Source: Dillenia suffruticosa (taxonomy: Eukaryota; Streptophyta; Magnoliopsida; Dilleniales; Dilleniaceae). Taken from it: a stretch of 64,000 bases of DNA. Below the pieces are notes generated by a model. The model was given only the letters and a program-made list of their open reading frames with translations, searched no databases and had not been told where the DNA came from. Made by a program: the position numbers and the translations under genes. Positions 1 to 13,640 of the stretch are shown here, in pieces. Within the stretch, counting starts at the first letter, position 1. Each line of letters begins with the position of its first letter. The stretch covers positions 5,583,001-5,647,000 of the forward strand of contig JAVTVX010000024.1 of NCBI GenBank assembly GCA_033439265.1, given 5' to 3'.

Positions 1-885
1 TGTAGTAATTACTGGTTACTGACTTGAAGGCTGTCCTACTAACCTCTAGCCAAGAACCGAGGAAACCCTTTTTGAGATCCTAATTGTTTAACCTTTCTTC
101 ATAGAATTCTGAGCCATTTGCTCCAATACAGCATTTTAGATTCTCACTTGTGGAACAAAGAGTTGACTTCTAAGTTGGAAGCTAAACGAGAAGGGAGAGG
201 AAAGATTCCAAAGATTCCAAAGTCCCTTTGTTGGATTATGAAAGTCCAGGGATAGTTTAATGAACAAATCATGACATGGTTAAGAATATATTCCTAAGAT
301 TGCAAATCATTACACCGGTGACAGAATAAAAAAAATTGCAGAATAAACAGCCCACTTTTTTTTTTTTTTTTTTTGATATAAACAGCCCACCTACTTGAGA
401 ATAAGTCTAAAATGACCCAATAAGAAAATTTTGTGTGCTCCAGGTGTACTCAGCTAATCAAATTATTATTAGGTATTATTATTGATCTTATTCTAATCTC
501 TTTAAATCAATCAAATTGGGATTTGTTTATTTACTCCTAAGACTAACTAATAGGACAACCTTAATTAGACATTATTGTTATAGGTATTTGCTAGCAATAC
601 TATAATTCCATCAACCTTATCGTTTTCCACCAAATAAAATACCATATATATATATATACTAGATAGACCAAGCAAGTTTAGCTGTTACTTGACTCTTTTA
701 CATATGGCAGTTACAGAAAATCATAAAAATTTCGAAGTTGGTCCTATCTGATGTAAAGGTATTTCAATTTCCTTGTGGAATCTATAAGATCATCTTTGCT
801 TGTACAAGGAAATAGATTTTTTCTTTTTTTCATTACAAATGTGGATTAAGAAAGAGGAAAAAAGAAAACATACAAACGTTATGTT
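1..885. other. AT-rich non-coding flank
   Basis: No coding exon is recognisable. The stretch contains a poly-T run near 358-374 and a TA-rich patch near 645-658. It lies downstream of the minus-strand glycosylase gene and probably includes its 3' UTR. Confidence 0.5.
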
Positions 886-2616
886 CTAGACATATCTCCA
901 AGGACTTTCTGCAAGGTTGACACATTCCCTGAATCTGAAACAATCGACAAGATGATCATTAGTCATCCCAGAAGCCTGCATGAAGGAGTGAACAATGACC
1001 GGTCCTACCAACCTAAAACCACGTCTTACTAAATCCCTACTTATGGCCTCGGCTTTAGGGTTCCTTATAGGAACTTTTCTTGGATATCTGTAGATGTTAA
1101 TTATTGGTTTGTAGTTCATGTACTCCCACAAGTAATCACTGAAAGAGCTATATTCTCCAACAATCTGCACATATATTAGAATCCGAATTATTTGAGCAAC
1201 GAAATGCAATAAGACCAATATTTATGGTCTTTCCAAAAACTTACCTTGAGTATGCATTTGGCATTGTCTACTATGCACCTCACTCTACTCTCTGCTAACA
1301 TGAGCGTCTTGTTGGAGCCCATCTCTGATATCTCTGCCTCTCCCATTTTGGCCACTGAGTTAGGATCAAATCCAGCAAAAGCTTCTCTGTAGATCAGTCA
1401 AACCACATCATGAAAATCTTATTGTACTTGAATGAAGTTCTGAAAATTTAATGTGTTATTTACCTGAGAGCCTCCTTTTTCTTTAGGATTTCTGTCCAGT
1501 TGTAATCCATCAACATACCGGACATTGCAAGCAGCTCGAACAATTGACTAAATAATGGAAATTAGGCTCAAATATCATATGCACTTTCTAAAGTAACTTG
1601 TAGGATTAGCAGAAAACTTACTTGTCATCATATACCGGAACTCCCCATTGCTCATCGTGGAATTGTATATAAACCTTATCTGTATAAAATCTTTACATCA
1701 TTTTTTATTAAAGATATTTTCTATAAAATCTTTACATCATTTTTTATTAAAGATATTTTCTGCAGTAGTTACTGAAGAATAAGATGCACATTCCTTTAAA
1801 AGTGACCATGACACTGCAGCCATAGTTTCTAGTTTCTATTTTTAACCAATTAACAGTGTTGTCAATGACTTGGAATAGTAATGGCACCGTTTATTGTATA
1901 CTGAACAGCAGAACAAGTTCTAGCAGCCAAATTTAAATGCCATGACTGGGATTAAAAACTTCCAAGATTCCCTTAAGTAAAAAATGTTGTTGATCTCTCA
2001 ACTATTTTGGATCATTAAAACTATAGAACCTTAATTCCATTCCAGTTTCCCATATTCATCTTTCTCAACTTATTGTAAATTTCAAGAAAACAATATATCT
2101 ATATATATTTTTTTAATGAGAAGACAAATTTAGGAATTTCAATGTGAAGGACACAACTAAAAGTGCCAATTCTTTTTTGTTCTGGAGAAGTTAAACCTTA
2201 CCGCTGTTCTTTGTAATCCAGCTGCACCTTTTCAAGCTCTTGTGGAAAGAATCCATACTAGGTTGTGGGACAGTGTTTGGCACTGGAAGTATTTCTTTCT
2301 TCTCCAGTGGCAAAGGCATATTCCGAGTAGGAGATGGAAGTGGCAGGGCGGACTTCTGATCCTTCTGAGTAGTTGTTTCTGTGTGAGAAGAATCAAGAGA
2401 GTTTTGGGATGATAAGGATGATGATACTGAAGACAATGAAGTGGATGAATTGCTTCTTTGAAGGCCAAGTGGGTAGATTTTCTTGAGGTGTCTGGATAGA
2501 AAGGTTTGTGTTGTTGTTGTCGTTTTCTCTTTGTCTTTCAGACTTCTGCTTTTCTCAAGAACATGACTCCTCACATCTGCCTTGGTTTTAGACGTGTTTG
2601 GAAAGGTGAAGGACAT
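886..2616 (-). CDS. DNA-3-methyladenine glycosylase I (TAG) family protein
   Basis: Base-excision-repair glycosylase family that removes 3-methyladenine from DNA; nuclear or organellar location is not shown. I read five exons on the minus strand: 2202-2616, 1622-1679, 1464-1547, 1245-1386 and 886-1164, joined by GT-AG introns into 325 codons plus stop. Residues 1-125 are a Ser/Thr-rich plant extension. The TAG domain runs from about residue 128 to the end. The four Zn ligands of bacterial TAG are kept: Cys131, His146, His304 and Cys308, in RCSW, FHDEQWG and NDHLVDC. The position of the bacterial key Glu (E. coli Glu38, in LEG) is Ser167 (MSG), and bacterial Tyr16 is Phe145. From memory, other plant members also lack this Glu, so activity may differ from bacterial TAG. 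The start is the first ATG, about 50 bp below a TATA box. Confidence 0.93.
1683..1760. repeat. 39-bp tandem duplication in glycosylase intron 1
   Basis: Two near-identical copies (1683-1721 and 1722-1760) of an AT-rich unit lie just upstream of the acceptor of exon 2 of the glycosylase gene. They do not change the coding frame. Confidence 0.85.
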
Positions 2617-2665
2617 TCTTGTTTTTTAGGTTCTGAATCTTGGTAGGACACAAAGGTGTCTTCAA

Positions 2666-2675
2666 ATTTATATAG
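2666..2675 (-). promoter_or_regulatory. TATA box of the glycosylase gene
   Basis: On the minus strand this reads CTATATAAAT, about 50 bp upstream of the ATG at 2616. Position and context fit a core promoter with a short 5' UTR. Confidence 0.55.
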
Positions 2676-3333
2676 GAGATGAATATGAACTTAAAACTTT
2701 CTTATGTTGGTTGGTAAAATGTGAATTTCACTAGGGTCTGCAATGTCGATGCAATTTTACCATCTTGATTTCTAAGCAAAAATCACAACCATATTTGAAA
2801 TTATGTATTAGCAAAAAATGGGTCTTGAAAATGACCTTTGTGGCTTTCAAAGACCAAAGGATCCCCTCAATAACTCCAGGAAAACTCATCTACTTCCATT
2901 TGCACATGCTCATTTGTTTTAGTTATGTCGTAGTAAGTTTGATGGTATCACCTAACATACTCTCAAAAGTTTTACCATGTTGACACCAAAATATTATTAA
3001 TAAGAGCAAATGGAGGATTAGGACATGATCATTGAGGCGAAACTGTCGAAATCAAGATGGTTAAATATCCTTTAATTTACCTCACACCACCTTGACATGT
3101 GGGGTTTTGAGCTAAACTTGAAATCATGATGGTGATTATTCTTATGATTCCCGTTACTATTAATCCTGCATTTTGAATTTTTCATGAAAGTATTTGAAAA
3201 AAGAAAAATTATCATATGGGGTGTTAATTATTAGCAGTTTTTGGTCATGGGGATGTTGAGTAGCTTAGGAGAGATTAGGGAAGAGTGATGATTGGATTTA
3301 GTTGTGGTGTTTGTCTCAATGCAAGTGTAATAG

Positions 3334-3389
<56 letters not shown>

Positions 3390-4845
3390 GGGTTTGTCTG
3401 TCTTTCTTAAACGTGACTGCTACTCATGTGCAGTGAGAAAAACCCGTTGCCTGCATAGACAAAGATAGACCATCCATCCTTTTTCTTTAGTCTTTGTCAT
3501 TAGACCTTTTTGAGTTTAAAATTAATTGGGCAAACACTATCCTTGCGTGACATGGTTAATGTTTGTACTCTCATGAGTGAACAGAGATCTTGTTTTAGAA
3601 AACACACAAGTAGCTTCTGGGTTTGTTCTCTTCTCTCTTGTCCGTGATTGTTTGAAACAAGGTGGATTATAAAATTCTGCGTAAGGGCATGAGTAGCAAT
3701 TAGCAAAGGAGCCAAATATACTCCATTTTAAGTGTATTTAGTAAATAATTTTTATAATAATAATATAAAATATATAAAATTCGGGGAGTGATGATATTAT
3801 ATGAACTAAATAAGTTAAATACTAAATAAATCAAATTTTATGCGACAGTTCATCTTAACATATTTTTAAAATTTTTTATTTGATTTGAAAGATATTTTAT
3901 ATTAATTTTAAATTACTCAATTTTAAAAGTTTCTAATTTTATCATTTAATCAATGAATCAATTTACCCACATGGCATTACTCTAAAAGTTTACATATTTT
4001 TCTCTCATTTTAGACAATTTTTTTCTTCCTTCTCTCTTTTTTTAAAAAGGGAAATAAATGATTTTTATTATTATTATTATTATTATGAAAATTTTATTAA
4101 AGATAAAAATATGTCCTTATTGGGAAAAAAGTGAGTAAAATTTATGAAAGAAATTTTTATGACAAGCAAATTTTATCCCCAAAATTTCCTCAAAATATTT
4201 AAGTTATTGTGTTATTCATTTCCATCAAGTGTTGAATTGCAGGCCTTCCTCCTAAGAACCAGGACTAATTTCTTCTTTCATTTAAATGGCGGGAAACTAC
4301 CCTGTAATCAGTAATTTTCTCTTTAAAGAATTGATTTGCTTGGATTCACTAAAAATGTTGAATCCCAGTAAGCAAATATGAAAGAGAGCAGTCAAATGAT
4401 AACTGGGGGAAGAGGGGGTTGAAGCAAGTTGGATTGGACAAAGTCATGAATCTCATGATACTCTAGAAAACAAGCTCATAGTCACATGAAAGTAAGGAAG
4501 ACCCTGCACAAATACATTTCCACATATTGCCTATCAAACTCAAGGCCTCTTAGTTTCCTTGATTTACCTACACAGCCTCCCCACACCCCAAAAAAAAAAA
4601 AAAAAAAAAATAATAATAATAATAATGTTTTGGCATTATGGGTGGGCCAAATGGCCTGGGTGGATGGGCCAAATGTGATCCCTGTGTGCTGTCCCAGGCC
4701 TGAATATATATTGGTCCAGACCTAAGCACGTCATGCCCAATAAGACCTGGACTGCGGGCCTCAAATTGCCAAACCTGTTGGTGCACTAGCGGGCCCATGC
4801 TAAGCCCCAAGTAGGCAGGTCAGTCTCAGCTCAGGCTGCATTCAA
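2676..4845. other. Intergenic region with microsatellites and GGCCCA-rich patch
   Basis: No gene is recognised. A compound (CT)n(TA)n microsatellite lies at 3334-3390, and a poly-A plus (TAA)n run at about 4590-4626. From about 4637 to 4800 there are repeated TGGGCC and GGCCCA words. These are known in plants as site II type promoter elements of organelle-related genes, and here they sit directly before the PPR pseudogene. They could equally belong to a dispersed repeat. Confidence 0.5.
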
Positions 4846-6760
4846 ATGCACACCCAAGAACGACGTCGTTTCTACTTCCACCGCGCCTTTTCCACCATCA
4901 GTTTGCCAAGGCCAAAAACATCGGCTGCTACAAGCATACGAACGAATGAAACCCCTCTCTCTCTCTTCAAAATTACTGGGAAAAGTAACGGCCCTCCTAA
5001 AACCCCAAACTTCCATGCTAAACCCTTTTTCGTCAATGGAGAGTCAAGCAAAAACCCTACTCTGTTTTTCACCTCAAGCCCTAAATTCTCTGTTTTTCAC
5101 TAAACCCTTGTCAGTCTCAGCCTTGGAATCTATCTACATCGAAGACTCAACTATTGATACTTCGGACCCGCTAAGGGTTTTGGCTTGCCAAATAGTCACG
5201 GGTTACAACACCATCGGATCCAGAAGAGTTTTAAACTTGCCCTGAATTCAAAGTCCTACTTTTGTCGTTGAATACTGAGCAAGTTTAGGACATTATTGAC
5301 ATTTTGAGAGAGAAAGACCCTAAATTCGGTGTTGTTCTCTTTAATTTGTTAAAGAACGGTATGGGGTTTCAGCATTGTCTAATTTCTTGGTTTGTCGTGC
5401 TCATATTTTGGCGAAGAAGAGAAGATTTAATAAGTTGCGTGAGGTTTTGAAGGAGCTCGTCGATAATGAAGGTTTGATTTTGTGTTTTCAAGTTTTTGTT
5501 TTTAGCAGTGCTTGCATGATTTGTAATTCAATTAGTATTTTGTGGTCCGGATGTGTTACAACTATGTTTTTTTTTTTTTTATGGTAAATTGGATATTCTT
5601 ACAAACATGGGAAAACTTAGGGGTTGTTTGATTAGAAGAATGGATTAAGTTCCGAACTTTATGTAATGAAAAATAAGCTTATGAAGCCAACAAGCTTGGC
5701 TTAATATAAGCTCATGAAAACCTCAAGCAACTTATTAAACCTTCTGATGAAAAATAAGATAATGAAAATCAATATATATATTTTATATTGTGAATTAATA
5801 TATTTTTATCATTCAGTAAATGATTCTGGATTAATATTTTTCCCCATTAATTTTTGAGTGTTGAAATTCAATAGTGTTGGCATTATGTTATGTGAACAAC
5901 GGAAAATTGAACGTTAGCCTGGTATTTTTGCATGAAGCTAGTTGGCAAACATCTCCCCGGCTCCACCTGTATTTTCTTTTCCTTGGGTTATCTTGCGGGG
6001 CCAATTTGTGGCTTTGGTATTGCCCATGCTGTTGGTTCAATAAGCGTTGTTTATTTTGCAGGCTCTGGTTTGGCACCTTTCTTTGATGTTGTTGAAGAGG
6101 TTTAGGGGCTGGGACTCAAAATGGCCAGTTATCGGATATGTTGGTTTCTGTTTACTCGAGAAATGAGCTGGTACAGGATGCCCTATTTGTTTTTGCCCAG
6201 ATAAAAAACTTAAAATTTCAACCATTTATATCAACATACAACAATTTGTTGTATAATCTTAGGCACACTAATTGACATCATAGAAAATGGGATTCATCAG
6301 ACGGAGTACACCAATGTCATTCTTATTGATTGTCTGTGTAAGCAGTCCAAGATGGAAGACGCACTTGCATATTACTCTGAGAAGGAAATAAAAGATTTCT
6401 CACCTAGTGTTGTCTCCTTAAACACCCAGATGTCAGGGTCTTGCAAAATGGGCTTCACTAGTGTTGTCAAGTCGTTCTTCTGTCTGATGTTGAAGTATGG
6501 ATTAGTTCCTGATACCTACAGTTACAACATTGCCAAGTCATTCTTCTGTCCGATGTTGAAGTATCGATTAGTTCCTGATACCTACAGTTACAAAATCCTC
6601 ATCCATGGACTGTGTGTGGCAGGTTCTGTGGAAGTGGCGCTAGAGTTCACTCATGATATGGACAAACAAGGGTTGGAACCTGATAACTTGTAACACTATT
6701 GCCAAGGGATTTCGTTTGCTTGGATCATGCAGAAATGCTTAGGGAGTTAGAACCTGAGGG
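4846..6760 (+). pseudogene. Decayed P-class pentatricopeptide repeat (PPR) gene
   Basis: PPR proteins bind organellar RNA. Translated pieces in different frames match one PPR protein in order: an N-terminal organelle-targeting-like stretch (4946-5245); a piece with the words NFLVCRAHILAKKRRFN and LREVLKELVD (5375-5470); a piece equivalent to an ELVQDALFVFAQIK motif (about 6150-6200); and 6352-6693, with TEYTNVILIDCLCKQSKMEDAL just before it and PDTYSYKILIHGLC inside. After the stop near 6691, another frame continues with NTIAKGFRLLG. The pieces recall the Arabidopsis At1g13630 type. PPR genes are usually intronless, so the frame changes, stops and the foreign-looking AT-rich stretch 5590-5870 mark this as dead. 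The 3' part of the expected protein is missing. A 66-bp duplication inside it is listed separately. Confidence 0.85.
6469..6600 (+). repeat. 66-bp in-frame tandem duplication inside the PPR pseudogene
   Basis: Two copies (6469-6534, 6535-6600) each encode a 22-residue unit starting KSFFC and holding LVPDTYSY. They differ by only a few bases, so the copying is recent relative to the decay of the gene. A normal PPR motif is 35 residues, so this is not a natural repeat unit. Confidence 0.9.
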
Positions 6761-7224
6761 CATTGATCAATGTCTCTTTGTGATGGTTCCATCAAACCAT
6801 ATCTTCTAGACGTTTGGCGAGAATAAATTGTTGGGCATATTTTTTTTCCTGCAAATTTCTTGTCCCTCGTCTTTCTTGATTAGATTATGACAAGAGGAGG
6901 CTTTTGAATCTGCACCTTTGTATAAGATGATGCAATGTGAAAATTGTGCTTCTTGTGAATTTTTCCCCTATCAGACTTAAAAAAAAAAAAGTTTTGACTA
7001 AAAATTACAACTTAGAAGCAGAGCATAATGGAAAAGCGGAGAGTGTCTGCCCTACCGTCCTGCCTGATTAGGAAACTCTTGAGCAACGATAATGTCCATG
7101 CTAGCATCAGCGATCAACTAATTATGGAGCTTAGCTAGTTAAGCTTTCCTTGTCAACATCTGGAAAATAAGTTCTTTGGACGCTTTTCAACATTCAAAGT
7201 TAACATGCATTGCCAAATTTAGAT

Positions 7225-7260
<36 letters not shown>

Positions 7261-9446
7261 CTTAAATTCTTGGAAATTTCTATCCCATTATAGGTTTTAA
7301 TCACTGTTGATGTTGTATGATCAGAGCCGATAATAAAATCGGACATTTATTAGTATTATTTTTTAAGTTAGACAAAGTAATAAACAAGTCAATGGCTGAT
7401 GGTACAATGGCCCAAATTAGACAAAGCAACCGGTCAATTACATCACCTAAGATTAGGAAAGGACATGACTGAATTAAATTCGAATTAGTACAATCTTATG
7501 TTTTCTGTGGTAATGATTAATTTTAATGAAAACTAATTTATCAAAAGTACAATCTTTAAAAAGAAAAAATTAAACTTATACCGATGTGATTGAGTAATTT
7601 AATTTATATTATTACGTTTATTTTTTTTTATTATAAATTATCGGTATCTGATAATCATGTTAAATTCGACTAAATTCAGTATGAACGGATTTGGACCCTT
7701 AAAAGGTAGATATGCACCGTGCCTATCTTGAGACATTGCATAAAGGGTACCAATATACCGCCACCAGACCAACTAGGTGTCAGTTCTGTTATATTTATAT
7801 GTAAGCACATAGGCACATATGCTATCACACGCAGACCCGTATCATCCACAATAAGAATAATTTTTTGTTGTGCAAAACTCTACCTAAAAGCGCATAAAAC
7901 CCTTTCACAATTCAATACGAGGGCCACATGTTGGTGAGTGGTTCTAAAGTCACCCTCAAAATTAAACATTAAACATAAGCTCTGTGAACTCCATTGTTGC
8001 CTGTGAAGCCCAAAGTAAGCCAAACTCTTAACGTTTTTGGCAACTAGCCAGAGTGGTCGCCAGTGGTTGTTCAATTGACACAAATGCTACTTGCCAAAAT
8101 TTTCCAAAGTTTGGGTAGTGCCTTTTGTTTTGGCATTGCTAAGGGGTTTGGACCCCGCAGTTTGATTTTATTTATTTGGCAAAATCACTCTTCCATGTAA
8201 ACAAATTAATGCTAAGTGGTCCCTGAATTTCAAAATCAACTTTTCCTTAATTTTGTTTTCACCCCGAAATTCGTTGTGCCTTCGAAAGATAGTGATCGAA
8301 ATTTCTAACATTGTTAAACAAAGACTATTCTTAGTGGTGGCTGTAGGACTACAAAAGCTTGTTCACCGAACAAAAAATGGTTTACAATAATTGGGCATGC
8401 CTGTTTAGGAAGCCTAACAAGTATCTCCAAAGGTGGGGATTATTTGAATTTGTTTGGTGGTTTTTCCGAACATGAATTTGCTCATAAGAATTATAATACC
8501 TAATATGAAACAGGTGACATTGAATACAGATGGAAAAACTACATTTGGGGGGAATATTAAGATGGAGCTTCTACGCACCTTGCTAGTGCCAGCACTTTTA
8601 ATGCTACGCGCATTTGAGCAATGACCAATTCACAAAAACTTGTGATGGCATTGGCAGTAAAAAATTGGTTTTGAAATTTTCCAGATATGCTCACTCGAAA
8701 GCAAATTACTGAAGCGGGAGATCGGGAAAGGACAAGCTGAGAGCTTAGAACTATTAGCTGTGGATGTTACTAACCTCTGACACTCTGCTGTCTCTTCTTT
8801 CTGACTCGACCAGCCAGTTGGAATGTGTCGTGTTGCGCTGACACAGTAACGCATCTCACAAAAGAGTCTCACCACATTGTTTTTGGTTAGTATTTTTTTT
8901 TTTTTTTTAGTTTCTATCTATTGTCAGATTTTACTCGGTTAATCCAGTCAGAATATTATTGTAAGACTCATTAAGAGGTTGGTTCTACAAAATCCTATTT
9001 CTCCATTCTCATAACTCAAAGTCAAGACCTATAGATAAGAGACTACACCTACGAGAGTTTGGTAAACTGCTAGAGTGTGACCCATGCAATGAATACTTAA
9101 ATAGTGATAAACATCGGACCACAATACACCCATTGTTTTTGGTAGGTTTCGTAATATATTTCCCGAATAGGTAATTTGGTCAAGAGTATTGATGAGAACC
9201 AATCAATCAATCGTTTTACAAATCCTTCATAAAAAATTATATTAAATTGACATTGGAATCTCACCTCTACCAACTCAAGCAATAGTAATTCTATTCCAAA
9301 TTGAAAAGTGCTTTTTGGGAAATTTCTCACGCAGATTAAACTCAGCTGCAATTCTAACTTCTTGGTAAAGACTTCTAAAGTTGGATTTTCACCATTAATT
9401 TAATATTCCCCGCCACTAAAAACTTACCGTCTTTGCTAATCTCACA
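6761..9446. other. Intergenic region, no gene recognised
   Basis: Mostly AT-rich DNA with a (GA)n microsatellite at 7228-7258 and a poly-T run near 8890-8907. Short ORFs occur on both strands but none has a recognisable family, splice structure or start context. Confidence 0.5.
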
Positions 9447-9455
9447 CATATATAC
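9447..9455 (+). promoter_or_regulatory. TATA box of the GDSL gene
   Basis: CATATATAC lies about 65 bp upstream of the ATG at 9518, a normal distance for a plant core promoter with a short leader. Confidence 0.5.
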
Positions 9456-9517
9456 AAGTACGACTAACAAGCCACAAGCACGACTCATCAAATCTCATTC
9501 ATTGCACCCAAAAAAAA

Positions 9518-11623
<2,106 letters not shown>

Positions 11624-12142
11624 GCTAAGCGTTGATGGGTTATGGCTTCCTTGTATAAGTTGTGTTTCTGAATTTGGGGACTCCTATATTTATATTTTAA
11701 GGTATTTCAAAAGTTTTTAGCATAGTTTTCCATTAACTAAACTTTCTGCTCCAAAAGGTACAAGGACAAGAGTACTGAGCATGGTGTTTTGTGCAAGGAA
11801 TGGGATTTTCCCATCTTTTTCTCACCAACTATAAAGGGATTTGCAAAGAAAATATATTCCAGACTTGTTGGCCCTCACTTTCAGATTTGCCCATCAAATT
11901 CTATTGCTTTTTAGGTTCCATTTTTGTTTTAACAAAGTCTCACTTCACTTCAGTGAGTGAGTTGTTCTTTTTTTTTTAATAACAAGCACTCAAAATTAAT
12001 TAAAGGGGCGAAAAAATCTTGAGTTGCAGCTTAGCTTGTTTCTTGCAGATGCTTCAATAACTCTCCCTCTCTATTCAATTTGTCTAAGACTTGTTCTTCG
12101 CCGTAAGTAGTTGGCTCACACATTTGTTGTGCAGTTGCCGGA
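11624..12142. other. 3' flank of the GDSL gene
   Basis: Contains the likely 3' UTR of the GDSL gene and AT-rich spacer. No coding sequence is recognised. Confidence 0.45.
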
Positions 12143-12223
12143 TGCATAATATATTCAATACAAGTTCAGAATGTGCAACTCTTCCACAGAAAAATGTCTG
12201 AGCTTGTATTAATATATTATGCA
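12143..12223. repeat. Imperfect hairpin (27/26-nt inverted repeat, 28-nt loop)
   Basis: The left arm is 12143-12169 and the right arm 12198-12223. They pair almost fully, with one single-base bulge and one mismatch (core TGCATAATATATT). The hairpin lies between the GDSL 3' flank and the UGT pseudogene. It may be the remnant of a MITE or the stem of a small-RNA precursor. Confidence 0.7.
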
Positions 12224-12259
12224 TGTCCAACATGTCCACATGGGGGATATATGTCAAGA

Positions 12260-13640
12260 TTTTTATTAAGGACATGGCGGCATGTTCTGAAGCTGAAGCT
12301 GACCCAACTCTTGAACTAGGTCATCCGGTGAACTAAATGAGCTCCCACCGACCCCTACTGCCTTCAAGGCATCCTCAGTCAATTCTTAGCTCTCAACCAC
12401 CCTTCCATCTTTTCATCCATTGACACACAAATTGCTTTTGCCAAGTCATCTGGGTTGGGCATTTTTTTTCACCTGTCCAAACCCATACGGTGGCGTTCAT
12501 GTCCACTAATAATTTTGCGCTTACAATCAGCCTTTATAGGACATGCCAAAAGCATTACGCCAGCAGCTATGGACTCAACACTAAGTTCCAACCACAGTGA
12601 CCTAGAAAACCGCCAACCAAGGCATGACCCAGTATCGCCACTCGTAGGGCTCACCCGTTTATTACCACCCCCCGACCTTCACCCGATCCTCAAACCCGTC
12701 CGGAATGGGGTCGTACCCTGCTCCATCTTTTCCTTTGATGCGGGTTTAAGGACCCAAATGAAGCGGGCCCCGCTTTTCTCGAGACCCGAGGTCAATACTT
12801 CCATCATATCCTTCTTCTTCAGCAATTTCTGGCTCCCAAAACAGATATATAACTGCCCGTTGGGACACGCGTCAAGCCAAGCAAGCACCAAGACCCGATT
12901 CAGCGTTTCGGTTGACCCAATTCAACTTCTTCTCCGCACGGCGCTTCAACAGTAGCGGGCCAACGGCCCAATCCCGCCCATTTGCCGTAGTCCCAAGATG
13001 CTCCAAATACTTACCCTCCAAGGCATTAAAAGAATTGAAAATTCACCCATAGCTAGAACTATTTGCGATCACGCCATCCTTCAAATTCTCACAATCCGGG
13101 TTGGATTCCGATGTACATGCGGACTACCGTAGGAACATGTTCCACAACGGACGACGGTGATCCAGGAAGTTCCGAAGGTCAACAACATCAAGAGATTGAA
13201 CGGTCTCGACTCTTCAAAAATGCACCGGAGTTATAAAAGGCAATGTGGGGATATTTAGATTGCGTTATAAGTGTTGGGTCCACCCAAGGAAGAAATCAGA
13301 GAAGATGGCCACGGGGGGTTATGGTGGGAGTGAAACCACTAGATTGGGGGAGTGTGGAGTTTATAAGGGCAGAAATGATGGGAAGGTTGCCGAAAACGCC
13401 GAGCTCTTTGACGTTTTCAAACGCTGGAAGGGATGGAGGGGAGGGAAGGAAAAGGGAGGACGAGGGTGTGGAGAGAGGTGAGGTGGGTGGTGATAAGTGG
13501 GGTTAGGGTAGGGAGGTTTTTGGGGGGCCACCAGGATGGTTATGGTGATGTTGTTTTGTGGAGGAGGAGTTGGTGAGTTAGGTCTAGAATTGGGAGCATG
13601 TGCCCTTAGGCTGGGTACGGGAAGACTAGGGCGTGTGGAA
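12260..13640 (-). pseudogene. Decayed UDP-glycosyltransferase, UGT89-like
   Basis: Family-1 UGTs move sugar from UDP-sugars onto small molecules. On the minus strand, pieces of one UGT appear in order but in changing frames. VFPYPA and LPILDLTHQLL form the N-terminus (about 13627-13570), followed by FENVKELGVFGNLPIISALI (about 13420), LLKRRAEKKLNWVNRNAE (about 12955-12900) and WLDACPNGQLYICFGSQKLL (about 12880-12820). The PSPG box follows, with LGHCGWN (about 12600) and AGVMLLACPIKAD, and then a C-terminal helix region near 12460-12270. The PSPG box normally ends in DQ, here DC, and the following part is scrambled. At least several frame changes and stops exist. The words recall UGT89 (flavonol glucosyltransferase group) from memory. 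This is clearly a dead copy. Confidence 0.85.

Noticed and set aside
4637-4800. GGCCCA/TGGGCC-rich patches (also 14580-14720, 21240-21420, 41870-42110, 44040-44110) as one repeat family
   Set aside because: They share short words but no alignable order by eye; a repeat family cannot be claimed without alignment.
8880-9060. Possible minus-strand SINE with poly-A tail near 8890-8907
   Set aside because: No clear A-box, B-box or target duplication could be found.
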